64,000 bases of DNA from Rhodospirillaceae bacterium. GTDB taxonomy: Bacteria > Pseudomonadota > Alphaproteobacteria > SHVP01. The DNA is taken from positions 1 through 64,000 of the forward strand of contig PBKD01000007.1 of the NCBI GenBank assembly GCA_002722055.1, written 5' to 3'. The notes under the pieces are model-generated. The model was not told the origin of the DNA. It saw only the letters and a list, made by a program, of their open reading frames with translations, and searched no databases. Position 1 is the stretch's first letter; the number at the start of each line of letters is the position of its first letter. Below are positions 34,103-42,741 of the stretch, one piece after another. The translations under genes were made by a program, and so were the position numbers.

Positions 34103-35305
34103 ATGGATTTTAATTATTCAAATCGTGTGACTGAATTACTAAATAAATTAAATATCTTCATGGTAAAATATATTTACCCTGCTGAAAAGGTTTTTAAACA
34201 AGAACTTAAAGAAAATAGATCCAAAGTTCCTCAGGTTATTGAAGATTTAAAACTAAAAGCCAAGGAGGAAAATTTATGGAACTTGTTTCTACCTGATGAA
34301 AAACTAGGTTCTGGACTTAGCAATATAGAGTATGCAACATTATGTGAGGTTATGGGTAGATCATTAATTGCTCCAGAAATATTTAATTGTAATGCACCTG
34401 ATACTGGTAATATGGAATTATTGTTAAATTATGCAAGTGAAGAGCAAAAAAATGAATGGTTGTACAAGCTTTTAGACGGTAAAATCAGGTCTGCATTTTG
34501 TATGACTGAGCCTGCAGTAGCTTCATCTGACGCTACAAATATTACAACAAGTATTACTTCTGATGGTGACCATTATATTATTAATGGTTCAAAGTGGTGG
34601 ACTACAAATGCAGCACATCCAAACTGTGAATTACTAATAGTTATGGGAAAAACTAACCCAAATGCTCCAAAATATAACCAGCAATCACAAATCTTAGTCC
34701 CAATGAAAACAAAAGGAGTTAAAGTAATCAGAAGATTAACTCTTTATGGTTATGATGAGTCGCCTCATGGTCATTGTGAACTATCTTTTAATGATGTAAG
34801 GGTTCCTAAAGGAAACTTAATTCTTGGAGAGGGTAAAGGTTTTGAAATTGCTCAAGGTAGATTAGGTCCTGGCAGAATTCATCATTGTATGCGCTTAATA
34901 GGTGCAGCAGAAAGAGCTCTTGAGGCAATGTGTATTAGATCTAACAATAGAGTTGCTTTCGGAAAAAAACTTTCAGAACAGGGGTCTATTAGAGAGCAAA
35001 TTGCTCAAAGTAGGATAGATATAGAACAGGCCAGATTATTAGTTTTAAAAACAGCATGGTCGATAGATAAATTTGGGGCAAAAAAATCAAGAGATCAAAT
35101 TGCAATGATAAAAGTATCTGTTCCTAAAATGGCTTGCAATGTAATTGATAGGTCTATTCAAGCGCATGGTGCGGCAGGCTTTACAGATGATTTTTTCCTT
35201 GCTGCTTCTTGGGCTAATTCTAGGGGTTTAAGAATGGCAGATGGCCCTGATGCTGTTCATTCTGAGACAATAGCAAAATTAGAGTTAAAAAAGTTTGAAA
35301 ATTAA
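34103..35305 (+). CDS. Acyl-CoA dehydrogenase, ACAD10/ACAD11-like
   Basis: The 400-residue dehydrogenase has [15 protein letters not shown] in the substrate/FAD loop and WWTTNAAHP, typical of the ACAD10/11-type clade rather than the classical short-chain group. [22 protein letters not shown] and [33 protein letters not shown] complete the family picture. In this clade the C-terminal motif is ADGPDAVH in place of GTNEI. It lies tail-to-tail with an APH-type kinase gene 12 bp away. The same two domains are fused in vertebrate ACAD10/11, so joint action on 4-hydroxyacyl-CoAs is plausible. Confidence 0.9.
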   Translation: MDFNYSNRVTELLNKLNIFMVKYIYPAEKVFKQELKENRSKVPQVIEDLKLKAKEENLWNLFLPDEKLGSGLSNIEYATLCEVMGRSLIAPEIFNCNAPDTGNMELLLNYASEEQKNEWLYKLLDGKIRSAFCMTEPAVASSDATNITTSITSDGDHYIINGSKWWTTNAAHPNCELLIVMGKTNPNAPKYNQQSQILVPMKTKGVKVIRRLTLYGYDESPHGHCELSFNDVRVPKGNLILGEGKGFEIAQGRLGPGRIHHCMRLIGAAERALEAMCIRSNNRVAFGKKLSEQGSIREQIAQSRIDIEQARLLVLKTAWSIDKFGAKKSRDQIAMIKVSVPKMACNVIDRSIQAHGAAGFTDDFFLAASWANSRGLRMADGPDAVHSETIAKLELKKFEN

Positions 35306-35316
35306 TTTTAGAAAAA

Positions 35317-36354
35317 TTACAAACTAAAGGATGACTCAACCTGTTCCCAAGCTGAATTTGCAATAGGCTCTACCAAACTTGCCATCTTAATAGCCTCTGG
35401 TGAAGAAGCTGTGCCGTCACGTGCTCTTCCAGCAATTCCTTGAAGGATAGCTGAAAGTCTAAACATGTTATATATAATATAGAAGTTCCAAAATGGTATG
35501 GAATTTAAATTCATAAATTCTAAATATTTTTTATAATAATCATTCTCTATAGGTATGCCTAATTTATCTAAATCAGTTTCTTTTAAGCCTCTAAATTGAT
35601 TTTTTGTTAAGCGCCAAATCATTGCGTGGTATGCAAAATCTGCAAATGGGTTGCCTAGAGTTGATATTTCCCAGTCAATAACTCCCAAAACTTCAGGTTT
35701 ATTTGGGTGAAATATAAGGTTATCTATTCTATAATCCCCATGAACTAGTGTTGTTTTTTCATCTTTAGGTGTATTTTTCGTGACCCAGTCTATAAGCCTT
35801 TCCATAGAGTCAATTTTTTTTGTTTCACTTTTCCTATACTGAGTTGTCCAACGCTTTACTTGTCTTTCAACGTAAGAACCTTCTTTTCCAAAACTATCTA
35901 GACCTAATTTTTTATAATCTAATAAATGTAGATCAGCCAAAATTTTAACCATAGAATTATAAATTGCTTTTCTTTCTTCTATATTTAATTCAGGTAATGT
36001 AGGGTCATAGAATACTCTTCCTTCTAAAAATTCCATGATATAAAAAGGTGAACCCCATATGCTTTTATCTTCACATAAAACATAAACTTTAGGCACAGGT
36101 ATACCAGTCCCTAATAAAGCTTTTAAAATAATAAACTCTCTTTCAATAGCATGTGCAGATGGAAGTAATTTACCAAGTGGTTTGGCCCTTAATATATATT
36201 TCTTATGTAGGGTTTCAATCATGTATGTTGGGTTAGATTGCCCCCCCTGGATGGGAATTATTTTAAAAGGGCCTTCAAAATTTGCCATATTACTGTTTAG
36301 CCATTTTTTAATCAAAGGCCTTTTCTCTGTTATATCAACTTTATTTTTATTCAT
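35317..36354 (-). CDS. APH-family phosphotransferase (ACAD11 N-domain/LvaA-like)
   Basis: The 345-residue kinase-fold protein has a nucleotide-loop region GGQSNPTYMIET, the catalytic LVHGDYRIDNLIF and the metal-binding GVIDWEISTLGNPFADFAY. It belongs to the phosphotransferase group that includes the kinase half of ACAD10/11 and LvaA of the Pseudomonas levulinate pathway, which phosphorylates 4-hydroxyacyl-CoA. An antibiotic-modifying role is unlikely given the neighbouring acyl-CoA dehydrogenase. The two genes are convergent and so not in one operon. A small LvaB-like partner was not found. Confidence 0.82.
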   Translation of the reverse strand: MNKNKVDITEKRPLIKKWLNSNMANFEGPFKIIPIQGGQSNPTYMIETLHKKYILRAKPLGKLLPSAHAIEREFIILKALLGTGIPVPKVYVLCEDKSIWGSPFYIMEFLEGRVFYDPTLPELNIEERKAIYNSMVKILADLHLLDYKKLGLDSFGKEGSYVERQVKRWTTQYRKSETKKIDSMERLIDWVTKNTPKDEKTTLVHGDYRIDNLIFHPNKPEVLGVIDWEISTLGNPFADFAYHAMIWRLTKNQFRGLKETDLDKLGIPIENDYYKKYLEFMNLNSIPFWNFYIIYNMFRLSAILQGIAGRARDGTASSPEAIKMASLVEPIANSAWEQVESSFSL

Positions 36355-36373
36355 ATGAAAATTAATTTAATGA

Positions 36374-37627
36374 TTAATTTGTGCCAATGTCTTCTCTATA
36401 AAAGCCTTCAGGCCAATTTATTTTTTTAATTGATTCATAAGATTTTTCACGAGCTATTTCTAATTTTGAAGCTATTGACGTTATTCCTAAAACTCTTCCA
36501 CCAGCTGATTTTATTTGGTTGTTTTCCAATTTAGTGCCCGAATGAAAAATAATTGAGTCTTTAGAGTATATGTTTTTTAAACCATTTATAGTTGTATTTA
36601 ATGGATATTTATCAGGATAACCTTTGGTTGCCATTATTACAATTAAACATGAAAGATCTAACCAATCAATTTGTTTTTTTTCTAGTTTGCCATCGCTAAC
36701 AGCAAGCATTATAGAAACAATGTCAGATTTTAGTCTTGGGAGCATGACTTGACACTCTGGATCTCCAAATCTAACATTATATTCAATTAATTTTGGGAAG
36801 TTATCTTTTATCATTAAACCCGCATACAAAATTCCTTTATAAATTATTCCTTCTTCTTTTAAAGCATTAAAAGTGGGGTTGATGATTAGTTCCATAATTT
36901 TTTCTTCAAGATTTTTATCAATATTTCTTGCTGGGGATAGCGCTCCCATGCCTCCAGTATTTGGGCCTTCATTATTGTCATAGGCTCTTTTATAATCTTG
37001 TGCAGTTGTAAAGGGGATAATTATATTTCCATCTGAAATTGCAAAAAAACTTGCTTCAATACCTTCTAAATATTCTTCTATAACAATTGTATTACCAGAC
37101 TTGCCAAATTTACCATTAAAAATTTCATCTACAGCTATTAAAGCTTCATTAATTGATTTAGCTATAATCACACCTTTACCTGAAGCAAGACCGTCTGCTT
37201 TAATTACAATTGGAAATTTTTGATTCTTAAGATACTTCTCAGCATCAGATTTTATAGAAAAAGTTTCATATTTTGCAGTAGGAATATTATATTTATGACA
37301 AAGGTTTTTGGTAAAACTTTTTGAGCTTTCTAATATTGATGCAGATTTATTTGGGCCAAATACCCTGATTTTTTCTCTTAATAAGTCATCAGCTAACCCG
37401 CTAGCTAAATATACTTCTGGCCCTATTACAACAAGATCTATAGAAAGTTTTTTGCATATTTTAATAATTGATTCATTGGTATTATTTTCTTCTGTTAAGC
37501 AAATTGCTATTTCATTAATTCCTGCATTTCCGGGTATGCAGTAAAGTTTTTTTAACAATGGAGATTTTTTTATTAACCAACATATACTATGCTCTCTTCC
37601 TCCTGATCCTACTACCAAAATATTCAT
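36374..37627 (-). CDS. purD: Phosphoribosylamine-glycine ligase
   Basis: The 417-residue ATP-grasp enzyme has the N-terminal MNILVVGSGGREHSICW, KADGLASGKGV in the ATP-binding domain, the purD hallmark RAYDNNEGPNTGGMGALSP, and NVRFGDPECQVMLPRL with metal ligands. It performs the second step of de novo purine synthesis. Length is normal. It is divergent from xseA across about 68 bp and lies 19 bp downstream of the APH-type kinase start on the same strand. The purD-xseA neighbourhood is common in alphaproteobacteria. Confidence 0.95.
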   Translation of the reverse strand: MNILVVGSGGREHSICWLIKKSPLLKKLYCIPGNAGINEIAICLTEENNTNESIIKICKKLSIDLVVIGPEVYLASGLADDLLREKIRVFGPNKSASILESSKSFTKNLCHKYNIPTAKYETFSIKSDAEKYLKNQKFPIVIKADGLASGKGVIIAKSINEALIAVDEIFNGKFGKSGNTIVIEEYLEGIEASFFAISDGNIIIPFTTAQDYKRAYDNNEGPNTGGMGALSPARNIDKNLEEKIMELIINPTFNALKEEGIIYKGILYAGLMIKDNFPKLIEYNVRFGDPECQVMLPRLKSDIVSIMLAVSDGKLEKKQIDWLDLSCLIVIMATKGYPDKYPLNTTINGLKNIYSKDSIIFHSGTKLENNQIKSAGGRVLGITSIASKLEIAREKSYESIKKINWPEGFYREDIGTN

Positions 37628-37695
37628 TTTTTTTCCTAAAAATATTTTTTTATACTATAATAAATAATATATTAAATCCTTCAAGATAAATAGAT

Positions 37696-39147
37696 ATGAC
37701 TACAAATATTCCTGAATATACTGTTACTGAGCTCTCTAATGCTCTAAAAAATGTTGTAGAGACCTCATTTGATAAAATAATTGTTAAAGGTGAAGTTAGT
37801 AGGGTTTTTATTGCTCAATCTGGTCATGCTTATATTACAATTAAAGACGAATTTTCGGTTTTAGAGACAATATGTTTTAAGAATGTATTTGAAAAAATTA
37901 AAATAACTCCTGAACAGGGCCTAGAGGTTCAGTGTAAGGGGAGAATGTCAACTTTCTCAAAAAAATCGTCATACCAATTAATAATAACAGATATTCATCC
38001 AGCAGGGCTAGGTGCGCTTATGGCAATGTTGGAGGCTAGAAAACAAAAGCTTTTGAAATCCGGGTATTTTGATAAGAAAAGAAAAAAGCAAATTCCTTTT
38101 CTGCCAGAAGTTGTTGGCGTTGTAACCTCTCTCAAAGGAGCAGTCATTAGAGATATCCTTCATAGATTTAAGGATAGATTCCCAAGAAAGGTTCTTATAT
38201 GGCCAACATTGGTTCAAGGAGAAGATGCTTCATTAGAAATAATAAATGCAATAAAGGGTTTTAATAAAATTTCAGGATTAGAGGGGATAGATAAACCTGA
38301 TGTAATTATTGTTGCTAGAGGAGGAGGGAGTATCGAAGATCTTTGGTGTTTTAATGATGAAGAGTTAATAATAACTGTTTCTAATAGTAATATACCAATA
38401 ATTTCAGCTATTGGTCATGAAACTGATACAACTCTAATAGATTTAGCTTCAGATTACAGAGCTCCTACACCAACTGCTGCTGCTGAAATTGCTGTTCCTG
38501 TAAGGTTAGAATTAATTGATAAAGTTAGCTCATTTTCTTCACGACTTGTCTCTAGTTTGACAAGGATATTAAGGGAGTCGAATAAAGAATTAAATTCCGT
38601 AAAAAGAGGGTTAAAAAGCCCAGAAAAAAGTATGGATGATTTGATTCAAAGAATAGATTTTGCTTCATCGAGATTGAAGATAGTTATGAAACAGAAAATT
38701 GGTAGCTACGAAGATAATGTGTTATCATATAAAATCGACAATAGGGACATTTTACTAAATTTATCATATAAATTTAAAGCTTTATACTTTGCAGATAAAA
38801 ATTTTGTTCAATCATTAAATTCAAAAATAAGTATTTTAGAAAAAAATACAAATATAATATTCTCAAGATTAAATAAGCAACTATTGTTGTCCAAATTAAG
38901 TTATTATCTTGAGAAATTTACCTACTCTATAAAAATTTTAGAGACTTTATCCTATAAAAATATTTTAAATAGAGGTTTTGTGCTAATAAAGTCTATAAAA
39001 GATAAAAAACCAATTAAGTCAGCTAGAAGTGCTGTAAAGGAAGAAGTGATAGAACTTGAATTTTATGATGGAAGTATTGATGCAAAAGTATTAAATGATT
39101 TAAAAAAAAAATCAAGAAAAGAAACATACAAAACTAACCTCCAATGA
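37696..39147 (+). CDS. xseA: Exodeoxyribonuclease VII large subunit
   Basis: The 483-residue protein has the N-terminal OB-fold (residues about 1-100, EYTVTELSNALKNVVE) and the catalytic domain with GVVTSLKGAVIRDILHRF, DVIIVARGGGSIEDLW and AIGHETDTTLIDLASDYRAPTPTAAAE. A long coiled-coil region follows from about residue 270. It degrades single-stranded DNA together with the small subunit XseB, which is not in this window. It begins the xseA-DUF2093-M23 run. Length is in the usual range. Confidence 0.95.
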   Translation: MTTNIPEYTVTELSNALKNVVETSFDKIIVKGEVSRVFIAQSGHAYITIKDEFSVLETICFKNVFEKIKITPEQGLEVQCKGRMSTFSKKSSYQLIITDIHPAGLGALMAMLEARKQKLLKSGYFDKKRKKQIPFLPEVVGVVTSLKGAVIRDILHRFKDRFPRKVLIWPTLVQGEDASLEIINAIKGFNKISGLEGIDKPDVIIVARGGGSIEDLWCFNDEELIITVSNSNIPIISAIGHETDTTLIDLASDYRAPTPTAAAEIAVPVRLELIDKVSSFSSRLVSSLTRILRESNKELNSVKRGLKSPEKSMDDLIQRIDFASSRLKIVMKQKIGSYEDNVLSYKIDNRDILLNLSYKFKALYFADKNFVQSLNSKISILEKNTNIIFSRLNKQLLLSKLSYYLEKFTYSIKILETLSYKNILNRGFVLIKSIKDKKPIKSARSAVKEEVIELEFYDGSIDAKVLNDLKKKSRKETYKTNLQ

Positions 39148-39174
39148 GAAGACTATTCAGGAAAAGTTATTTTA

Positions 39175-39375
39175 ATGGTTGACCTAAGCAATCAAGATGA
39201 GGCTAAACTTATTTTTTATTCTGGAAGGTTTGATATTATAATTCCTGGTTTATATGTAAAGTGCGCAGTTACAAGAAAAAAAATATTAATTGAAAATTTA
39301 AGATATTGGGACCCAGATCTTCAGGAGGCCTATTTTTCAGCAGAAATATGTTTTGGAAGATATGCCAAAAAGTGA
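39175..39375 (+). CDS. DUF2093 family protein
   Basis: The 66-residue protein matches DUF2093, a small alphaproteobacterial family often found beside xseA or lpxK. Visible marks are the central PGLYVKCAVTRKKI with Cys30 and ENLRYWDPDLQEAYFSAE. No function is known for the family. Here xseA lies 27 bp upstream and the M23 peptidase start overlaps its last 14 bp, so the three are probably one transcription unit. The single Cys and charged surface give no clue to a reaction. Confidence 0.82.
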   Translation: MVDLSNQDEAKLIFYSGRFDIIIPGLYVKCAVTRKKILIENLRYWDPDLQEAYFSAEICFGRYAKK

Positions 39376-40195
39376 TTTATATATGTACAGATATTTTATT
39401 ATTTTTTTTGTTTTTCAGCTGATTAATTTTCATGTTTATTCTCAGGAGTTAAATTATTTTGGAGATCTAACTCAAGGAGGTCTCATAAGAGGAAAAGTTG
39501 GAGAAGGCACAAAGATATTTTTAGATGAAAAACCTATTAAAGTTTCTAGGGATGGTCTATTTATCTTTGGTTTTGGAAGAAATCACAGCAAAGAGTCTAT
39601 TTTAAAAATAATATATAAAGATGGTGTAATTGAAGAAAAAGTACTTAATATTAAAAAAAGAGAATGGGAAACTCAAAAGATAAATAATTTGCCATCAAAA
39701 ATGGTCACACCTAGTAAAGAATCATTAGAAATAATAAGAAATAATAACATTGCAATTTCATTAGCAAGAAATATAGATACTAACGAAATTTGGTTTATGG
39801 ATAATTTTATCTGGCCAGTTAAAGGAACAATTACAGGAACATATGGTACAAAAAGAATTCTTAATGGACAAACTAAACAGCCTCATTATGGTATTGATAT
39901 AGCTGCTCCTCGTGGGACTAAAATACTAGCCCCAGCTAGGGGAAGAGTAAGTTTGTCAGACACAAATCATTATTATACAGGTGGGACTATAATACTTGAT
40001 CATGGTCATGGTCTCTCAACAGCATACCTTCATCTGAATAAACTGAATGTTTTAGTAGGTGATGAAGTTCAAAAAGGTGAGGTAATTGGCTATGTTGGAT
40101 CAACAGGTAGATCAACAGGTGCTCATTTAGATTGGAGAGTGAATTGGTTTAAGGTGAGAATCGACCCTCAATTAATTGTTAACGAGAAGATGTAA
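39362..40195 (+). CDS. M23-family (LytM-type) metallopeptidase, exported
   Basis: From ATG 39362 the protein has 277 residues with an N-terminal signal-type hydrophobic stretch (YFIIFFVFQLINF) ending at VYSQ. The C-terminal LytM domain has zinc/active-site motifs HYGIDIAAPRG (H-x3-D), AYLHLN (HLH-type) and GAHLDWR (HxD). The N-terminal half is an unassigned beta-rich domain. It should act on peptidoglycan cross-links in the periplasm, or activate an amidase if catalytically reduced; the visible ligands suggest an active enzyme. TTG 39353 and ATG 39383 are alternative starts. It overlaps DUF2093. Confidence 0.85.
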   Translation: MPKSDLYMYRYFIIFFVFQLINFHVYSQELNYFGDLTQGGLIRGKVGEGTKIFLDEKPIKVSRDGLFIFGFGRNHSKESILKIIYKDGVIEEKVLNIKKREWETQKINNLPSKMVTPSKESLEIIRNNNIAISLARNIDTNEIWFMDNFIWPVKGTITGTYGTKRILNGQTKQPHYGIDIAAPRGTKILAPARGRVSLSDTNHYYTGGTIILDHGHGLSTAYLHLNKLNVLVGDEVQKGEVIGYVGSTGRSTGAHLDWRVNWFKVRIDPQLIVNEKM

Positions 40196-40198
40196 AAC

Positions 40199-41047
40199 CT
40201 AATTCCATCTTTTATGCATCCATAGCCATTGAGAAGGGTTTCTCTGTATTGATATTTCAAGAAATGAATTAATTTTACCCAAAATACTTATTGTATCATC
40301 TTCATCAAAGTTTACGTCTAATTTTTTATGTATTTTAATGTGAAAATTGGTCCTTGATTTTCTCTCAATTGTTACTGGAATCAAACCAAGTTTATATTTA
40401 AGAGATAGCTTGGCGATTGCGGATGGAGTCATTGCTTCCCTTCCAAAAAATTGAATAGGGAGGCCATCATTCTGTTTTTGATCAACTAGCATTCCAAGAT
40501 TAGTTCCTTTTTTAATAAAATTAATTAATTCTTTTGCTCCTTGGGGACCCTTACGCACTTGATTTAATGAAATTGCTCGTCTATATCCTCTCAAAATATT
40601 ATCAACAAGAGGATTATTTGGTGCTCGATAAACAAGAGCTAAATCAGATAAACTTGCTATAACGGTCGCCATCACTTCCCAATTAGCAAAATGACCAGAA
40701 AAAATGATGGAACTGCTGTTATCTATTTTATTTAAGTTTTCTTTTCCTTCAATAGTGATTCGGCTATTTTCGTCTCTAAAAATATGCAGAAATGGATATT
40801 CAGCAAATGTTCTACCAAAATTTTCCCACATTTTTATTATATTTTGATTAATTTCATTTTTATTTTGATCAGGAAATGCTCTAGAAAAATTGATGATGGC
40901 CGTCTTATTTGATTTTAGTCTAGGGCCAATAATTTTCCCTAAAATACCTCCAATTTCCGAGGCAACATCAATCGAAAAAAATTTTAATCCTCCAAAAAAT
41001 AATTTAAGGCAAAAAAATTCTAATCTATATTTTATATGTCTAATCAC
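40199..41047 (-). CDS. LpxL/HtrB-family lipid A acyltransferase
   Basis: The 282-residue membrane-associated acyltransferase has the H-x4-D/E catalytic motif as H119-x4-E124 in SGHFANWEVM. MLVDQKQNDGLPIQFFGREAMTP is the family-typical acceptor-loop region. It would add a secondary acyl chain to lipid A at the inner face of the cytoplasmic membrane. The start is a GTG overlapping the lpxK stop by four bases (GTGA). Its 3' end is three bases from the M23 peptidase stop on the other strand. Which acyl chain or acceptor it uses is not inferable. Confidence 0.85.
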   Translation of the reverse strand: MIRHIKYRLEFFCLKLFFGGLKFFSIDVASEIGGILGKIIGPRLKSNKTAIINFSRAFPDQNKNEINQNIIKMWENFGRTFAEYPFLHIFRDENSRITIEGKENLNKIDNSSSIIFSGHFANWEVMATVIASLSDLALVYRAPNNPLVDNILRGYRRAISLNQVRKGPQGAKELINFIKKGTNLGMLVDQKQNDGLPIQFFGREAMTPSAIAKLSLKYKLGLIPVTIERKSRTNFHIKIHKKLDVNFDEDDTISILGKINSFLEISIQRNPSQWLWMHKRWN

Positions 41048-42021
41048 TTTTTTATCTCTAGTATATTGCTTAAATTTTCCTGAAGTTTAGTAATGTCATG
41101 GAATTTAATTCTACAATCCAAATAATTTATCATTAATTTCGCATTCTCTGGAAGTCTGACCCAATCTTTTTTTGTTGTTAAAACTTCAGATTTTTCGATA
41201 TTTGCATCTTCAATTATTTTCATAACTTCATCTTCTGAATATTGATGATGATCGGGATAAGATTTAGAGAATTTTAATTTTATACCTGATTTTTTTAATG
41301 AAGAAAAAAACTTTTCTGGTCTTCCAATTCCACAAAATCCTGAAAAATTTTTATTTAAATCTAAATCCTCTAAAATCGTTTCTATATCTGATTCTAAAAC
41401 AGGACATTTAAAAATTGATAAATCCAATTTGACATTTTTTTCTGGATCATTAACCAATATAATAAAATCAATTTTTCTAGATGATTGTTTAGGTGTTTCT
41501 CTTAAGGGTCCAGCAGGTATTAATTTGTTGTTCCCAAATCCAAAGCCTCCATCAATTACTAAGATAGATAAATCTTTATAGAGAGAGTCATTTTGTAATC
41601 CATCATCCATTAATATAAGATCTGCGTTATTTTCTTCTGCTAACAAAGCGCCATTAACTTTATTTCTGCTTACCCATGTTGGCGCTATTTCAGATAGAAG
41701 AATTGGCTCGTCACCAACATCGTGAGGTGAATGTTGCTTAGAGACAAGCACAGGTCCTCTAAGTCTTCCTTTATAACCTCTAGTTATAAAGTGTGGGTTA
41801 AGTCCTTTAGAAATAAGAAATTTTGCTAATGAAATTGCTACAGGTGTTTTACCCGCCCCGCCGATAGTAAGGTTGCCTACACAAATTACAGGTATATTAA
41901 CTTTTCTTTTTTTAAAAAAATAACCTCTGCAAATAAATAATAAAAAATAAATATAAGACAGAGGAGTGAAGATCCTTGATAAAAAATTTGTTTTAGCCCA
42001 AAATTTTGGTTTGTTTAGCAT
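41044..42021 (-). CDS. lpxK: Tetraacyldisaccharide 4'-kinase
   Basis: The 325-residue kinase has an N-terminal membrane anchor (residues about 20-33) and the P-loop VGNLTIGGAGKTP (48-60). The LpxK marks FITRGYKGR, DVGDEPILLSE, LMDDGLQN and PAGPLRE are all present. It phosphorylates the 4' position of lipid A disaccharide at the inner membrane. The upstream gene is the DUF374 acyltransferase, only three bases away. In many relatives waaA (Kdo transferase) lies between these two, but there is no room for it here. Confidence 0.94.
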   Translation of the reverse strand: MLNKPKFWAKTNFLSRIFTPLSYIYFLLFICRGYFFKKRKVNIPVICVGNLTIGGAGKTPVAISLAKFLISKGLNPHFITRGYKGRLRGPVLVSKQHSPHDVGDEPILLSEIAPTWVSRNKVNGALLAEENNADLILMDDGLQNDSLYKDLSILVIDGGFGFGNNKLIPAGPLRETPKQSSRKIDFIILVNDPEKNVKLDLSIFKCPVLESDIETILEDLDLNKNFSGFCGIGRPEKFFSSLKKSGIKLKFSKSYPDHHQYSEDEVMKIIEDANIEKSEVLTTKKDWVRLPENAKLMINYLDCRIKFHDITKLQENLSNILEIKK

Positions 42022-42024
42022 ATT

Positions 42025-42741
42025 CTATTCATTTAAATTTATTTTTGAGTAATTTCTACATTTTTTATCGGCAAGCATAGATATTTTGTTTAATTCTGCT
42101 TCAATAAGCTGTCTGGTGTTTTCTATATCATTTTCTGAAGATGATTTAGGTGCTGAGATTTCTTCTCCCCAGATAAAAACACCTTTACAGAAAGGAAGAG
42201 GTATTATGAATTTATCCCATGTATTTAAAATCTTTGATTTATTTGAGCTATAAACTAATGGAATAACTGGTACATTTGCTAACCTTGAGACATGAGCTAT
42301 CCCAACGCTAGCTTTCATTCTAGGTCCATGAGGTCCATCAGGCGAAATTCCTACCCATTCTCCATTTTTAAGGAATTTCACCATTTTTCTAATAGCTTCA
42401 ACACCTTTTTTTTTAGTAGAACCTCTTACTGATCGTAAACCAAAATATTTTACTGTCTTAGATATTAGCTCCCCATCGTTATGTCTAGAAATTAATAGAT
42501 GTAGAATTTTATTCTTTTCCCATACAAGTGGGAGCATTAGGAGCCGTCCATGCCAAAATGCAATTATAAATGGTTTTCTATTAGATATATAATTTGAAGG
42601 TTTATCAAAACCGATAAATTCCCAGCTACTTGAGTGATATACGAACCTAATATAACCAGCTGCTAAGAAACACAAAAATTCTCTAGAAAATCTTAATGTT
42701 AAAATTTTTTTTATATAGGATTTAATCATTTGACTTACCAT
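42025..42741 (-). CDS. DUF374 lysophospholipid acyltransferase-like protein
   Basis: The 238-residue protein matches DUF374, a PlsC-like group common in alphaproteobacterial lipid A clusters. The presumed acyltransferase motif is IIAFWHGRLLML, followed by SRHNDGELISKTVKYFGLRSVRGS and the acceptor segment GISPDGPHGPR. A hydrophobic N-terminal helix (EFLCFLAAGYIRF) anchors it. The exact acceptor is unknown. ATG 42741 overlaps the msbA-like stop by 20 bp; ATG 42729 is an alternative. Position between msbA and lpxK supports a role in envelope lipid assembly. Confidence 0.82.
   Translation of the reverse strand: MVSQMIKSYIKKILTLRFSREFLCFLAAGYIRFVYHSSSWEFIGFDKPSNYISNRKPFIIAFWHGRLLMLPLVWEKNKILHLLISRHNDGELISKTVKYFGLRSVRGSTKKKGVEAIRKMVKFLKNGEWVGISPDGPHGPRMKASVGIAHVSRLANVPVIPLVYSSNKSKILNTWDKFIIPLPFCKGVFIWGEEISAPKSSSENDIENTRQLIEAELNKISMLADKKCRNYSKINLNE

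Noticed and set aside
35317-36354. Aminoglycoside resistance kinase
   Set aside because: The kinase motifs and the adjacent ACAD11-like dehydrogenase fit the acyl-CoA-linked phosphotransferase group better.
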